Positions 1-9,482 of a stretch of 64,000 nucleotides of DNA are shown here, piece after piece; the first letter of the stretch is position 1; each line of letters begins with the position of its first letter. Location of the stretch: the NCBI GenBank assembly GCA_947568835.1, contig CANOQG010000003.1, positions 620,001 to 684,000 on the forward strand. The letters run 5' to 3'. The stretch is from Protonemura montana. Taxonomy: Eukaryota; Arthropoda; Insecta; Plecoptera; Nemouridae. The notes below the pieces were generated by a model, which did no database searches, had not been told where the DNA came from, and saw only the letters and a program-made list of their open reading frames with translations. A program made the translations under genes and the position numbers.

Positions 1-17
1 CGCTTCTTAGGTGGCAT
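1..17 (-). CDS. Start of a third RepHel gene (partial)
   Basis: Bases 15-17 are the complement of ATG, and the minus strand reads MPPKK plus a partial Arg codon, identical to the start of the two complete RepHel proteins. The sequence upstream of it also matches the leaders of both complete genes. Only five full codons after and including Met are visible, so whether the rest is intact cannot be judged here. Confidence 0.8.
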
Positions 18-325
18 CTGTGTGAAGAAAGCGAGGCTTTAGTAGTGCCTAGCGTCGCCGAGCTGAAGCGGAGCGTGGCTGAGCACGAACCAACCGCCAT
101 GTTTTGTAAAAATGACCTCACGCAAATATCATGCCAGGCTAAATGTATGCTTTAATATGCACAACAATCAATTCAGTTTCTTAACAAAGAATTATGCTAA
201 TTTGCTTCGAATGCGAGCTTTGACGCCATGTTGAACACACTTCTAATTGTTGGAATGGTGTGTATGGGTGGGTTGGGGAGGGGGATGAGAATCGCGTAGA
301 GCGATTGCATCATGTTACGTAAAAG

Positions 326-333
326 TGACGTCA
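326..333. promoter_or_regulatory. CRE/ATF-type palindrome TGACGTCA, distal in time order to start (copy 0)
   Basis: A perfect 8-bp CREB/ATF consensus lies about 310 bp upstream of the RepHel start, inside the context TACGTAAAAGTGACGTCA. The same palindrome is present at 9475-9482 and 54066-54073. Function as a host-factor binding site is inferred from sequence only. Confidence 0.45.
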
Positions 334-690
334 CGGAAACTTCCACAAGACGGGCAAAATGTATGCTTTCCAGTCTTGATGATGAACGATAATTTTAATA
401 ATTAAGAAGCTAAACGCTATAAAATCACTATAAATAATTGAATCACTTGATGATATTAGGGGTTGACTATTACTGGATATTGTGACATGCAAATTAAATC
501 TGAAATAAGATTACCTTGAATAGCGACGAAATTCTTCCCCACAAGAGTGTTTCGCCGTGTAGGTAATCCGCACTCTCATGCTCGACTAACTGCTTTAGCA
601 AATGGCGGTTGGCGGGCGTTGGGAGTGTGATTAATTGCCGAGCGTGGATGCCGATCAAAAAGCGCTAAACCATCATCCCGCTACGTAAAA

Positions 691-698
691 TGACGTCA
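691..698. promoter_or_regulatory. Second CRE/ATF-type palindrome (copy 0)
   Basis: A second TGACGTCA in a near-repeat of the same context (TACGTAAAATGACGTCA) lies about 675 bp upstream of the start codon. It is conserved at 9843-9850 and 54434-54441. The repeated context suggests the two sites arose by duplication of a regulatory module. Confidence 0.45.
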
Positions 699-1639
699 CG
701 CAAATTCAAACTTTACACCACGCGCGACGATTTAAATTACGTGCCGTAAGAAGCTGTCGAAGCTACACGCTGTAAATAAATAAAGCCAGAAGTCAAATTA
801 TTGCGGTCAGTGATGATAATAATGTGTCTTTAGAAGTTAGCTAATTACTTACGGGTTAAATCATTACTAAATATATCTGAAAACTTATTAAAGAAACACA
901 ATTGAACACAAAATGTGCAATAAAAATACAATTTTTACGCCTGTAAAGAGTCAAACTTTTTCTTTACCTACCTGTTTCATCCGAAGTTGCTTTTAAAATC
1001 CTGTTTAAATCGCCGTATCACATCAACTCACTTTAAAATGTCGCGTTTCATATAGTGCTTTGAAATCATGTCCAAATTATAACCATTTCCTGTTGTTTTT
1101 GACCGATTTTCGCCAGAAACAAAGGGGTTTTAGTAGATAGTTTGACATTTCAACCCATTTTGACGTTTAATTTGGCCTGATGATCCACTGCTGAGAAGAT
1201 ACATTCACGATTTCGTACACCTTGCCGTGGTGACAAAAAAGCAAACAATTGATCAAAGCTGTCAGTTTATTAGCAAAATTAATTCTTTTTCACGTAAAAC
1301 GATCGCAATTAAATGTGTTTTCGCTCAATTACATCAACAACTTTAATACGAATGCATGAAAAATCACCGAGAAGCTCCAGGCTAGAAAAACTTGAGTAGT
1401 AAAAGAATTTTTTAATCGAGCTGCATCTCCTGGCTCTGAGATATCTTGCCGTCATATTTAGCAACTTTTCACCATGAAAACGATTTAAAATCGCTGTGAA
1501 AATGTCGCCTGCCAATGGAAAAGTTAATTCTGAAAAATTCTAGCCCATTTCGGTACGTTTAGAGTCGCATTTCGCAATTTCCATAACCAGTAGAGCGGCC
1601 GGTTACATCCCAGCCATCCACCCACCCATATACCCACAA

Positions 1640-1685
1640 ACTTAAAAGTTGAACATCGCAATTTAAAGCTTTTATATAAGGTTAA
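1640..1685 (-). other. Helitron 5' terminal block with TATA-like motif
   Basis: Read on the minus strand this is TTAACCTTATATAAAAG, then CTTTAAATTGCGATG and TTCAACTTTTTAGTTTG. The same ~45 bp opens almost every element in the window on either strand, both autonomous and non-autonomous, while sequence further in diverges. It lacks the usual Helitron 5' TC. The TATATAA could also serve as a promoter directed inward. The common block is the best candidate for the 5' cis signal recognised by RepHel. Confidence 0.75.
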
Positions 1686-1713
1686 CTAGCAGTACCCGAT
1701 GCCTAACGGCACC
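1686..1713 (-). other. Helitron 3' terminus: stem-loop plus CTAG (copy A)
   Basis: In element orientation the arms GGTGCC and GGCATC flank the loop GTTA (1698-1713). The four core pairs TGCC/GGCA are Watson-Crick, then one G-T wobble and a closing G-C. Twelve nucleotides ending in CTAG follow. A hairpin 10-12 nt before CTRR is the standard 3' signature of Helitrons. The base after CTAG in element orientation is T, as expected for insertion between A and T. Confidence 0.85.
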
Positions 1714-2543
1714 TGTTGTTCTTATCCCTAGTGGTTTTATTTTAGTATATTAGTATTGTCTTTGAACTTGGATTAACAATTACAATAGCTCACTACTATT
1801 TTTCTAGTACCCTATGCCCATAGGGCATATGCCGATAGGATAGATCATGACAAAAATATATGGGCCTAGGCCAAAATCTAGTCCCTAAGCCCTGGGATCG
1901 AACTGAGACTTTACACTTAATGTAGCCTCTACGCATACATTTAAGAAACTTTTATGGGACAACAAAATAAAGTACTGAGAAAATGTCAAGAAAACAAAGT
2001 ATTATGCCATTACGACTTGATGTACCATACTATACCTGATTTCCGCCAGTACCTTCAACGATGATGGCTAACCAGCAGCATTGCTTATAAGGACACAACC
2101 ATTTGGTGTGCTTTTTGGACAGAAAGGAATCATTACAAATATTTTTGGTTTGGTTTCAGTGACGAAGGTTTTTTTTTTGAAGATTAAACAAAAAAAAATG
2201 TACCTATTAATTATTGTAATTTTTATTTGCCAATATTATGATCATTCTTACAAATATAAGAAATATTCACATGTTTACGACGATTTGCGTTGAAAACTTT
2301 GACCATTTGAAAGCAACAGTCAATGCAGACCAGCCATGTCGCAGTATCGCCACTGTTCATTCGTAATTGAAAGTAATCTCCGCAATGGTGCCATGAAGAA
2401 GTTCCTTCTCTACGATTGGCAGGGGGAGGGGGTCTAAAACAAAATAAAAAAGACGGCAAGAGAGAGGCACCATTCTTGGAGAAATGAAAAGTTTCTAAAT
2501 GTATTCAAGCTGTTAATTGAGAGAATTTTAAAAATAATTGTTA

Positions 2544-2570
2544 TGCCGGGGCCCCCATCCCGCCCCGGCA
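2544..2570. other. GC-rich hairpin with 9-bp perfect stem
   Basis: The arms TGCCGGGGC (2544-2552) and GCCCCGGCA (2562-2570) are exact reverse complements around a 9-nt loop. It stands out in an AT-rich neighbourhood and is unchanged in copy B (47054-47080). It lies about 1.06 kb past the RepHel stop. It may be a structural or termination signal, but its role is unknown. Confidence 0.6.
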
Positions 2571-2849
2571 GCATGGCGATCGTCGCACACTACATCGCCT
2601 CTGCCTTACACTACCAAAGATTGTGCAGCCCGTTGCAAGCAACAGGAATCTCTGATGTGCGGACGTGCAAGGATTCATGCAAGGATCAACTGTGTCGGAT
2701 AGGTAGGATGCATTGTTCAGTTTTTAGACTGATGCAATGCTATCATGCTTGGTGGTTAGTTGGTTTGACATTCCAAGATGGAATCAAGAAGAGAGAAACA
2801 TGCAGTAAAAAGACCGACACGAAAGTGAGATTGTGACCTTAAAAAAATT

Positions 2850-2945
2850 GCAAACATGCATATAGAAAACAACAGGTCGCATAACTATTAACTACTTACT
2901 TACCAACTACTACTACTTACTACTTAGTAACTACTTTACTAAATA

Positions 2946-2976
<31 letters not shown>

Positions 2977-3330
2977 GAACATGCATGACATGCAGATGGA
3001 AAACAGCAGGTTGCATAACTATTAACTACTTACTAACCAACTACTACTACTTACTACTAAGTAACTACTTTACTAAATCTATGATTTTTTTTTTGTTTTT
3101 TTGTTTTTTTGAACATGCATGACATGCAGATGGAAAACAGCAGGTTTCATAACTATTAACTACTTACTTACCAACTACTACTACTTACTACTTAGTAACT
3201 ACTTTACTAAATCTATGATTTTTTTTTGTTTTTTTGTTTTTTTGAACATGCATGACATGCAGATGGAAAACAGCAGGCTGCATTTCTAATACTATTAGTT
3301 AGAAGTAACTACTTCACTAAATGTATGTAC
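2850..3330. repeat. Three to four ~130-bp tandem repeats with poly-T
   Basis: Units start near 2850, 2977, 3111 and 3244 (spacing 127-134 bp). Each begins near ACATGCATGACATGCAG, continues through ACTATTAACTACTTACT and TACTACTACTTACTAC, and ends in a T-rich run of variable length. The last unit diverges after its first ~50 bp. The same layout occurs at 47361-47850 in copy B. Confidence 0.85.
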
Positions 3331-3625
3331 AATATAATCTATCAATTAATGTACATGCATAATTGTCTAGCTCTGGGAGGAGCAGTTCCGTTAGAGTGTC
3401 CACATGCGAGCGCAATGGTCGTGAAGTTAAAGGGCTATGCGGCGTCCGGTGCTTTATACCTGCAGCAGAAAAGCGTGTCAGCATGGTGAAATATATGGGA
3501 ATTGGGTTGCTACCTGCCGTGCTAGTCACGGTTCCTGGTCTGCCCTACCTAGCCTTACTGAATTTAAATTTATCTAGGAAATGTTACCGCTATTGCAAAT
3601 GTAAGGGATAGTACAATGATAGGAT

Positions 3626-6600
3626 TTAGGAGGAGGAGGCGTCCATTGGAACTTCTTCATCCGCATCCGATACAGCGAGTTGACTAAGCGACTGCTCAAG
3701 GGCCTGCTGGTCAGCCTCTTGATAGCCACTACGCGAGGAAGGATCCGCTGCCTGGTGGTCCGGCGCATGAATCTCGAGCACCTCCTGGTACACGATGTTC
3801 TTGGTGAAGGTGGTGTTGCTCGAGACGATCAACTTGCCCTGCGCCTCGTTACCGGCGACTGCCACGAAAATCGAGTCCAAAGAGCGAGCCCGAGAAAGCG
3901 CCACGTATAGCTGACCGTGTCCGAATACTGGTTTTTCTAAATGAATTCCCACCCTCTTTAAAGATTGACCCTGGGCTTTATTGATGGTCATGGCGAATGC
4001 CAGACGGATCGGAAACTGGCGCCTTGTCATCGTAAAGGGCATGCCAATGTCCGAGGGAGTTAGGTTGACTCTACATAGGAAAGTGCGTCGTCCCGCACAG
4101 CGCCCTCCGATGATCCTGCAGTCGATCACGTGCTCGTGGAGTGCAACAACGCTGAGTCGAGTCCCATTGCATAGGCCGGCTCTCACGTCGACGTTCCTCA
4201 TGAGCATCACGATTGCATGAACTTTCAGACGAAGCTTGTGCGGTGGCATCCCGGATGGCGTTAATGAATTTAGATATTCTACGGGATAATCGGTAGCCAA
4301 AACGTCGCCATCTTCGCCTTCACTGACATCGACAGTGTCGGCGCTGCAGTATTCGAACACGTCACCTTCGAGGCGCTCAAGAACGTTGTCATTGATGTTC
4401 AAAGACTCCACGTTCTTCGGGCAGAGGATGGCATGGTCTTGCATCACGGCCATCTCGGCAGCACTAATGCTCGTGCCGAAGACGGCGTCAATGACGCAGT
4501 CCACGACGCATTGGACAGGTAATGCGATGGTGTCATCCGGGAGGTGGCAGTCATTCAAAATCTCGCCGTTTCCGACACGCAAGAGCCACTCGACGAACTC
4601 TACTTCGCCTGGGTTGGCGCGCATGTTCGCGCGCAGCTCGAGGGTGCGGAACAACGACCAAAGCGCGCCACGCTTAATGCATTGCTCGACAATGGTCGTT
4701 CGGTTGCCATTTCGAACGACTGGGAGGCACTGCCTAAAATCCCCGCCGATAACGATCACCTTTCCGCCGAACGGACGCTCATCGTTGGTCACGTCTCTTA
4801 GCGTCCGCTCGATCACGTTCAGGGCCAGCAGAGGCGCCATGGGTCCTTCATCCAAGATGATGACCTTGGCCGCCCTCAGCGAAGCGCCCTCGGCGGAGTT
4901 GGGCTTCACGCCAGACGTGCTGTTTTCCACAATCGGAACAGGCAATCGAAATCGCGAGTGGCAGGTCCTCCCTCCCTTCAGTAACGTCGCCGCAATGCCC
5001 GTCCACGCGACGGCCACGGCTCGCTCGCCTCGGGCTCGCAGCGTGCTGATGAGGGTGTTGTATAGGAAGGTCTTCCCGCTGCCGCCCGGGCCGTCCAGGT
5101 AGAAGCACCTCTGCTCGGCGTTCGGGTCGTCGATTGCTGCCATCACCGCGTCGAATGCCACGCGCTGCCTGCCGTTGAGCTTCACCAAGTTCTCCTCGGC
5201 CTCTTCCCTTTCGGCGGTCTGGTCGAACTGCTCGTCGACAGCAACGATGACTGGCACTCGAGGCGCCGGCAAACCGATTTCGGCGTTGGTCAGGCGGTGT
5301 AGGGCAAGGACGGACTGGATGGAATTCAGGGCCAACTGTTCTGCCTCGATGGGGTCGTGTTCTCGGGCGAAATCTTCGCAGAAATCGCCCTTGAAACGCT
5401 CCCATAGAGACAGCGGGTCAAGAGGCTGACAGAACGCGCAAATGATAGCAAACAGCTGACGAAGTTCGTTTGGCATCTTTATAGCAACCGCCTCCTGCAG
5501 ACATTTCTGCCACTCGTCGTCGTCCATTAGCAGGTTGCGTGCGATGGCAGCTTCCTTGAAGGTAGCGTAAACCCTACCCTGGAACGTGCGCACGTCCTCG
5601 AATGAGGTGGCGCCGGCGACGTGTAGCAAAAGGAGACGAAGATGGTATCGCTCGATCTGCCGGGGCGTCACGGAGTACATTCGGCTGATGATGGAGCCGG
5701 CACCTCGCTTTCGTGGCTTCCACGCTTTGCCCTCGAAACGGAAGTGGTACGGGATGTCGATGTACTTGTACTGCCGTGCCGCCGGGTTGCTACTATTCAG
5801 CGCAAACCATGCCGTCAGCGTAGTCAGCGCAGCCCTGCCGCGTTCTGCTGCGGCTTCCTCGTCTCCAGGACGGAACGTGACCATGTGGTCACCCTCGAGG
5901 TGGATCGCCAAACGGATGATAGTGTGCGACTTTTCGTGCATTTCAAATCCGAAAATTCTCCACGCAGCCTCTTGGGGACTCACGTAGCGAGAGTCGATGA
6001 ACTGTGAGACCTCGTCCCACACCAACTCTTGCTGGGCACCGTGCGCTGGACGTGGCTCATGATCGCCCTCCGCGGGGACAGAGACGCGGAGCTGGACCCT
6101 GGCACAGTCGTGACCTTTGTACACGTACTTGCACAGGTACTTGACCGTCTTCGCGGATCCACAGTGCTCGATGTTCAGGTGGCAGTCAAACTTGGAGCTT
6201 AAGTACTTGTTGTAAGGCACTACGTCTCGGTTGTCGACCACTCTTCCTGAGATGGTATGCGTCTGCCCGCTCTCTCGACGGCGATAGACGGTGAAACCCC
6301 CCTCGTTGACCACAGTCACATCTGTGAACGACTTGGGGAACTTCTTCTTACACTTTCCGTCCTCCATGCACACAGAGGACATGTTCCGAGCGCCGCACGG
6401 GCCGTGGATCATCGACGACACGATGACCTTGTGCAGTCTCTCCTCGGTCACCGGATCGGGCAACTCGGCACAGATAAGTGCGTCTACCTCCTCGGGAGTG
6501 CGGATCTTGTCCTCGTCGCGAAGGATTACCACGATGTGGGCGTGAGGGAGTCCACGTTTTTGGAACTCGATCACGTGGAAGTGAGCCATGGGAACGCCCA

Positions 6601-9169
6601 GCACGTGCCTCTTGGTGAGATCAGACATGAGCTCCTTGAGTTTAAGTTGGAATACTCGCGCGGTGAGATCGGGTCGGTCTTCTGCCCTTTCGTATGCCGC
6701 TAGGCTCGTCTGAATCTCAGGCCACTTCGGATTACACGTCATAGTAAGGAAAAGATCGGGTTTTCCAAACTTGGTGACGATACTCATGGCGTCTTGATAT
6801 AGCTGCTGGCAATGCCTGGGGCTTCCGATGAAACTGGAAGGCAGAATCACCATCTTCCCGACATTGCAGCCCTGCCGCTCAGCACGGTTCGCCAAGTGGT
6901 CCATGAGCCCACTGTAGAGTTCGGCGCGCAGCGTTTTCTGGTTCCTGATGACGAACTCAAGGCGATTGCCCTCAACCTTGATATAGGCGTCTACCATAAA
7001 CTGCTGCGTCAGCTTGCCGGCGTGCAGCACTGGATGGAAGGCGCCGACACGCTCGTGGAGTCGATGGCTATAAAACTCCATTAGAGTGACGACGCTGTGC
7101 TTAGATTGCCTGGTGTGCGGCATACCTCGTTGCCAGCCGGGTTCTCCACGCGGGAACAACAGGACGTAGCTGAGCGGATCCGTGTTGGGCGACAGGACAG
7201 ACAGCTGCTCAATAAATCCGCCACGAGTATGGATACGAATATCACGTCCTAGAGGAGGCATGCCACCGTCAACGCTCTGATAGACAACGGCCACCTCGTG
7301 GGCCGTAGGATTTTCGTACAGCCGCCGTCGGTCATCCACGAAACGCAGTTCGGCCATGACCTCGGGTCGCCCCTCGGCAGCTGCACGGATCCTGTCGTCG
7401 GCCTCCACCTGACCTAGCGTTTTAAGCCCTTGGGCAAAAGGATTTATTTCGCGAACCAGCGCGTCCAGCTCATGAAGCAGGTTGGGTAGCAGATAAGCAT
7501 TCTGGCGCCTGTCCATTCGATGCGTCTTCGCTTGTTCCGCGTCAAGAAAGTACAGGTGCGAATAGAGGGGCTTCTGCACCGCCTGCCCCATATGGCCGAT
7601 CCTGTGCTGGATGTTGCCATGGACACGAAAACAGTATGTGCCACGGCCCTGGGGGATGTCCGTCTTAACTCCGACTGAAGCGAAGGAGAGCGAACTGTTG
7701 TACGACCGGATGTTTTTGCGGAAGTTCTTAGACTCGCAATGGTCTCCGGTCAGCAACGCATGCATTAAATCGGGATACGCGAGGAGAGGCTCAAGGATTA
7801 CGTTGCCCGAGTGACAACAGAGTTTGTAAATTTTGTCAGAAGGACGCTCTCCTGCGAAGTACAGAGCGCCGCACACCCTGCATACTTCGTCCATGCTGCC
7901 GCAGTGAAAGAGGGTGACGTCAGCGACGTCTTGCCGTGCAGCCTCCAAGTGGAAAGGATGAAGGTTCACTGGAGCAAGATCAGGTTCGAACTGATCGTCT
8001 GGCGCGTCAATAGCCTCGACCGCGACTCGCTGGCTTTGCTCTAGTTCAGCCTCTTGGGCGCGTTGAGACGCCTCCTCCTCAGCGCGCTGAGAGACTTCCA
8101 CTTCGAACGCCGCGAGCTTATCCCTAGTCTCGGCATTTCGACGCTGCTGAGATCGCTCCCGCGCGGTGACTATACGGTTCTCGCGCGCCTCTGGAGTCTC
8201 ATGCTGCCTTTCAGACTGCGTTTGAACTGCCTTCTGGCTTAATCGCTGAAGGCGCTGTTCCTCAGATTCGTCACTCAAGTGGCGACGCTTTGACTCTGCC
8301 TTAAGGGCTAGTCGCTGAAGGCGCTGTTGGTCAGCTTCGTCACTCAAGCGATGACGCTCTGCCTCTGCCTTAAGGGCCAATCGCTGAAGGCGCTGTTCGT
8401 CAGCTTCGTCACTCAAGCGGCGACGCTTTGACTCTGCCTTAAGGGCTAGTCGCTGGAGGCGCTGTTCGTCAGCTTCGTCACTCAAGCGGCGACGCTTTGA
8501 CTCTGCCTGAAGGGCTAGTCGCTGAAGGCGCTGTTCTTCGGTACATTTTGTCAAGCGGAGGCGCTCAGACTTAGCCTTTTCAGCAAGAAGCTGTAGGCGT
8601 CGTCCCTCAGAAGCTTCGTCTAGTCGTCGACGCTTCGACTCGGCAACCTGGGCCAGACGCAGAAGATGCTGGGCCTCATCCTCAGCCTTTCTGCGCTGGC
8701 GAGCATTTCTAGCTTTTTCCGCTAATCGGGCACTCCGTTCGTTTGCTACTATTTGCACATTCTTGTCCTCTTGGAGCTGGCCAACTGAATTTTCTAGGAT
8801 CTGAGTCTGGTCAAGGGATGGGAGTACAGATGGCACATTGTCGGGAAATGAATGCATATAGCGGCTTGTAGAGGGTTGATCATAAAAAGCTGGAAGAGAA
8901 GCGGGGGCGACCTGTTCTAATAATAATTCATGCTCGATGACACTTACCGGGGCTTCTCTAAGAACAGCGGAAAGAAAAGGACGCTGCTCGTCGAGCGTCG
9001 ACGTCGACGGGCTAGCAGTCGCCTGGTGGTCGGCGTGCTCGGCCGTCTCTCTCGTCCTCGCTCTCTCGTCAGCAGCAGCCCTTTTCTTCGCCGCCGCGCT
9101 CTCCGCTCTTGCCGTTGCACCTTTTCCGCCTTTCCGAGACGTCAGATTTACACGCTTCTTAGGTGGCAT
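3626..9169 (-). CDS. Helitron RepHel transposase (HUH/Y2 Rep + Pif1-like helicase), copy A
   Basis: A single-exon 1,847-residue protein. It nicks and joins DNA through its Rep domain and unwinds with its helicase to move Helitrons by a rolling-circle-like route. Order: a basic, Ala-rich N terminus (PPKKR could be a nuclear signal); a highly charged predicted coiled coil at about 150-330 containing four clean 23-residue repeats (212-303); a Cys motif CxxC at 430-433 with CCH at 451-453; the Rep domain with HUH residues His876 and His878 in GLPHAH; and the paired tyrosines Tyr1011 and Tyr1015 in YLCKY. The helicase has Walker A GPGGSGKT (1360-1367, Lys1366), Walker B LDEGP (Asp1440), GGDFRQ (1475-1480), TINKAQGQ (1728-1735) and YVALSRARS (1755-1763). 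All expected catalytic residues are present. The start is fixed by ATG at 9169 shared with both other copies. I see no fused endonuclease or OTU domain. It has higher GC than the flanks. Confidence 0.95.
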   Translation of the reverse strand: MPPKKRVNLTSRKGGKGATARAESAAAKKRAAADERARTRETAEHADHQATASPSTSTLDEQRPFLSAVLREAPVSVIEHELLLEQVAPASLPAFYDQPSTSRYMHSFPDNVPSVLPSLDQTQILENSVGQLQEDKNVQIVANERSARLAEKARNARQRRKAEDEAQHLLRLAQVAESKRRRLDEASEGRRLQLLAEKAKSERLRLTKCTEEQRLQRLALQAESKRRRLSDEADEQRLQRLALKAESKRRRLSDEADEQRLQRLALKAEAERHRLSDEADQQRLQRLALKAESKRRHLSDESEEQRLQRLSQKAVQTQSERQHETPEARENRIVTARERSQQRRNAETRDKLAAFEVEVSQRAEEEASQRAQEAELEQSQRVAVEAIDAPDDQFEPDLAPVNLHPFHLEAARQDVADVTLFHCGSMDEVCRVCGALYFAGERPSDKIYKLCCHSGNVILEPLLAYPDLMHALLTGDHCESKNFRKNIRSYNSSLSFASVGVKTDIPQGRGTYCFRVHGNIQHRIGHMGQAVQKPLYSHLYFLDAEQAKTHRMDRRQNAYLLPNLLHELDALVREINPFAQGLKTLGQVEADDRIRAAAEGRPEVMAELRFVDDRRRLYENPTAHEVAVVYQSVDGGMPPLGRDIRIHTRGGFIEQLSVLSPNTDPLSYVLLFPRGEPGWQRGMPHTRQSKHSVVTLMEFYSHRLHERVGAFHPVLHAGKLTQQFMVDAYIKVEGNRLEFVIRNQKTLRAELYSGLMDHLANRAERQGCNVGKMVILPSSFIGSPRHCQQLYQDAMSIVTKFGKPDLFLTMTCNPKWPEIQTSLAAYERAEDRPDLTARVFQLKLKELMSDLTKRHVLGVPMAHFHVIEFQKRGLPHAHIVVILRDEDKIRTPEEVDALICAELPDPVTEERLHKVIVSSMIHGPCGARNMSSVCMEDGKCKKKFPKSFTDVTVVNEGGFTVYRRRESGQTHTISGRVVDNRDVVPYNKYLSSKFDCHLNIEHCGSAKTVKYLCKYVYKGHDCARVQLRVSVPAEGDHEPRPAHGAQQELVWDEVSQFIDSRYVSPQEAAWRIFGFEMHEKSHTIIRLAIHLEGDHMVTFRPGDEEAAAERGRAALTTLTAWFALNSSNPAARQYKYIDIPYHFRFEGKAWKPRKRGAGSIISRMYSVTPRQIERYHLRLLLLHVAGATSFEDVRTFQGRVYATFKEAAIARNLLMDDDEWQKCLQEAVAIKMPNELRQLFAIICAFCQPLDPLSLWERFKGDFCEDFAREHDPIEAEQLALNSIQSVLALHRLTNAEIGLPAPRVPVIVAVDEQFDQTAEREEAEENLVKLNGRQRVAFDAVMAAIDDPNAEQRCFYLDGPGGSGKTFLYNTLISTLRARGERAVAVAWTGIAATLLKGGRTCHSRFRLPVPIVENSTSGVKPNSAEGASLRAAKVIILDEGPMAPLLALNVIERTLRDVTNDERPFGGKVIVIGGDFRQCLPVVRNGNRTTIVEQCIKRGALWSLFRTLELRANMRANPGEVEFVEWLLRVGNGEILNDCHLPDDTIALPVQCVVDCVIDAVFGTSISAAEMAVMQDHAILCPKNVESLNINDNVLERLEGDVFEYCSADTVDVSEGEDGDVLATDYPVEYLNSLTPSGMPPHKLRLKVHAIVMLMRNVDVRAGLCNGTRLSVVALHEHVIDCRIIGGRCAGRRTFLCRVNLTPSDIGMPFTMTRRQFPIRLAFAMTINKAQGQSLKRVGIHLEKPVFGHGQLYVALSRARSLDSIFVAVAGNEAQGKLIVSSNTTFTKNIVYQEVLEIHAPDHQAADPSSRSGYQEADQQALEQSLSQLAVSDADEEVPMDASSS
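8261..8536 (-). repeat. 69-bp coding minisatellite, four units (copy A)
   Basis: Four consecutive 69-bp units each encode 23 residues of the pattern EQRLQRLALKAESKRRRLS followed by DEAD or a variant. More degenerate units lie on the N-terminal side. Copy B has five clean units at the same place, and this alone accounts for its extra 23 residues. The heptad-like Leu spacing and high charge suggest a long helix or coiled coil. Confidence 0.9.
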
Positions 9170-9474
9170 CTGTGTGAAGAAAGGGAGGTTTTAGTGCCTA
9201 GCGTCGCCGAGCTGAAGCGGAGCGTGGCTGAGCACGAACCAACCGCCATGTTTTGTAAAAAGTACCTCACGCAAATATCAAGCCAGGCTAAATGTATGCT
9301 TTAATATGCACAACAATCACTTCAGTTTCTTTACAAAGAAATATGCTAATTTGCTTCGAATGCGAGCTTGGACGCCATGTTGAACACACTTCTAATTGTT
9401 GGAACGGTGGGCATGGGAGGGTTGGGGGGGGGGATGAGAATCGCGTCGAGCGATTGCATCATGTTACGTAAAAG

Positions 9475-9482
9475 TGACGTCA
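9475..9482. promoter_or_regulatory. CRE/ATF-type palindrome, copy A site 1
   Basis: TGACGTCA lies in the context TACGTAAAAGTGACGTCATGG, about 305 bp upstream of the RepHel start. The base after the palindrome is T here and in copy B but C in copy 0, while the eight core bases are unchanged in all three. Confidence 0.45.

Larger units (their letters stand above)
1..1685 (-). mobile_element. 5' part of autonomous Helitron copy 0, cut by window edge
   Basis: This stretch matches 9153-10836 (5' region of copy A) and 53741-55427 (copy B) with scattered substitutions. It runs from the RepHel start codon at the left edge to the 5' element terminus (TTAACCTTATATAAAAG read on the minus strand) at 1685, directly against the 3' CTAG of copy A at 1686. 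Apart from the first 17 bases I see no gene. It holds two TGACGTCA palindromes and, near the terminus (about 1610-1640), a short CCAC/CCAGC-type simple repeat that differs between copies. The rest of the element lies to the left of the window. Confidence 0.88.
1714..3625 (-). other. 3' non-coding region of copy A
   Basis: This lies between the RepHel stop and the 3' terminus. It matches 46220-48144 in copy B with mostly scattered differences. It contains a GC-rich hairpin (2544-2570), a run of ~130-bp repeats (2850-3330) and a block next to the gene (about 3361-3625) that is nearly invariant between copies. Short open frames exist on both strands, for example 2543-2836 (+), but none has a convincing coding signature. 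The block beside the stop codon is a plausible 3' UTR. Confidence 0.6.

Noticed and set aside
2543..2836. 97-codon plus frame MPGPPSRPG, present in both autonomous copies
   Set aside because: It stays open in both copies, but I count about as many replacement as silent changes, its start overlaps the GC hairpin, and it resembles no family I know.
3363..3611. 82-codon plus frame identical in both autonomous copies
   Set aside because: The whole 250-bp block is identical, so conservation does not favour this frame; it is more simply the RepHel 3' UTR, antisense to the frame.
4335..5102. Long plus-strand frames opposite RepHel (also 5586-5987, 6257-6703, 48854-49621)
   Set aside because: Shadows of the GC-richer transposase gene; composition is low-complexity Ser/Arg-rich and there is no independent evidence.
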